Positions 63,940-64,000 of a DNA stretch of 64,000 nt are shown piece by piece (position 1 is the stretch's first letter; the number at the start of each line of letters is the position of its first letter). This stretch comes from Bacteroidia bacterium (GTDB taxonomy: Bacteria > Bacteroidota > Bacteroidia > Bacteroidales > GWA2-32-17): NCBI GenBank assembly GCA_016218155.1, contig JACREQ010000011.1:109103-173102 (forward strand), read 5' to 3'. The translations under genes and the position numbers were made by a program. Under the pieces are notes generated by a model. It had not been told where the DNA came from. It worked only from the letters and a program-made list of their open reading frames with translations, and did not search any database.

Positions 63940-64000
63940 TTATTTTTTTACACAACCACCAGCAGCTTCACCTTTTTGACAGCAGCTTTTTACGCCTTGT
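63940..64000 (-). CDS. C-terminal fragment of a Cys-rich protein (5' end beyond window)
   Basis: Only the last about 20 residues are visible: QGVKSCCQKGEAAGGCVKK and stop. The Cys-Cys and Gly/Cys-rich tail recalls small metal-binding or YHS-type tails but is too short to classify. The palindromic terminator follows it. Confidence 0.6.
   Translation of the reverse strand, partial: QGVKSCCQKGEAAGGCVKK

Noticed and set aside
63940..64000. Metallothionein or bacteriocin at the right edge
   Set aside because: Only about 20 C-terminal residues are visible; Cys richness alone is not enough.

Overview
The window is an AT-rich chromosome segment from a free-living or gut-type member of the Bacteroidota. 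The evidence is convergent. Several secreted proteins end in type IX secretion (T9SS) sorting domains. There is a PorP/SprF-like outer-membrane protein next to a type-B sorted surface protein, a gldF-gldG gliding/T9SS-associated ABC pair, a DUF4293 protein, and promoters with the Bacteroidota -7 element TAnnTTTG instead of a sigma-70 box. Shine-Dalgarno sites are essentially absent. No rRNA, CRISPR array, insertion sequence or prophage was seen.

Left part (1-5.3 kb): a truncated T9SS-secreted PKD protein, a three-gene minus-strand cluster (dual-specificity phosphatase lipoprotein, GyrI-like effector-binding protein, transglutaminase-like lipoprotein), a secreted M28 peptidase, and a secreted PHP-type metallohydrolase with a T9SS tail.

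5.3-19.7 kb is the most distinctive metabolic block: a six-gene minus-strand operon (PLP fold-II enzyme, threonine-synthase-like enzyme, fused Fe-S/Mo xanthine dehydrogenase, SsnA-like amidohydrolase, a YgjV/GNAT-like membrane protein, dihydropyrimidinase). YgfK lies just upstream, separated by one unrelated T9SS gene. This matches the selenium-dependent molybdenum hydroxylase / anaerobic purine catabolism neighbourhood known from enterobacteria and clostridia. Here it has a different set of accessory genes: no ygeW, ygeY or FAD subunit in the window, two PLP enzymes, and a membrane protein.

19.8-33.9 kb holds a secreted protein with a possible thioester domain, glyA, small membrane proteins, a ClC-type channel with CBS domains, a PAS-only membrane sensor followed by a hybrid histidine kinase with an abnormal H-box, a gamma carbonic anhydrase, and a large OmpA/PD40 outer-membrane protein.

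33.9-48.4 kb is mostly housekeeping: tRNA-Leu, tig-clpP-clpX, gldF-gldG-DUF4340, dnaN, two tandem TPR/PD40 paralogues and a DnaQ-like exonuclease. A beta-barrel-like gene at 38.5-39.3 kb appears to have lost its ATG start (ACG).

48.4-64 kb contains an FAH-family hydrolase, a small accessory patch (TIR-like protein, zinc-ribbon gene remnant, AlkZ-like winged-helix glycosylase candidate), the T9SS surface operon (repeat protein, type-B sorted adhesin, PorP/SprF), pheT, an outer-membrane protein and two consecutive SpoIIE-type phosphatases. Five related repeat copies, two of them very GC-rich, all sit within about 25 bp after the stop codons of plus-strand genes and in the same orientation.
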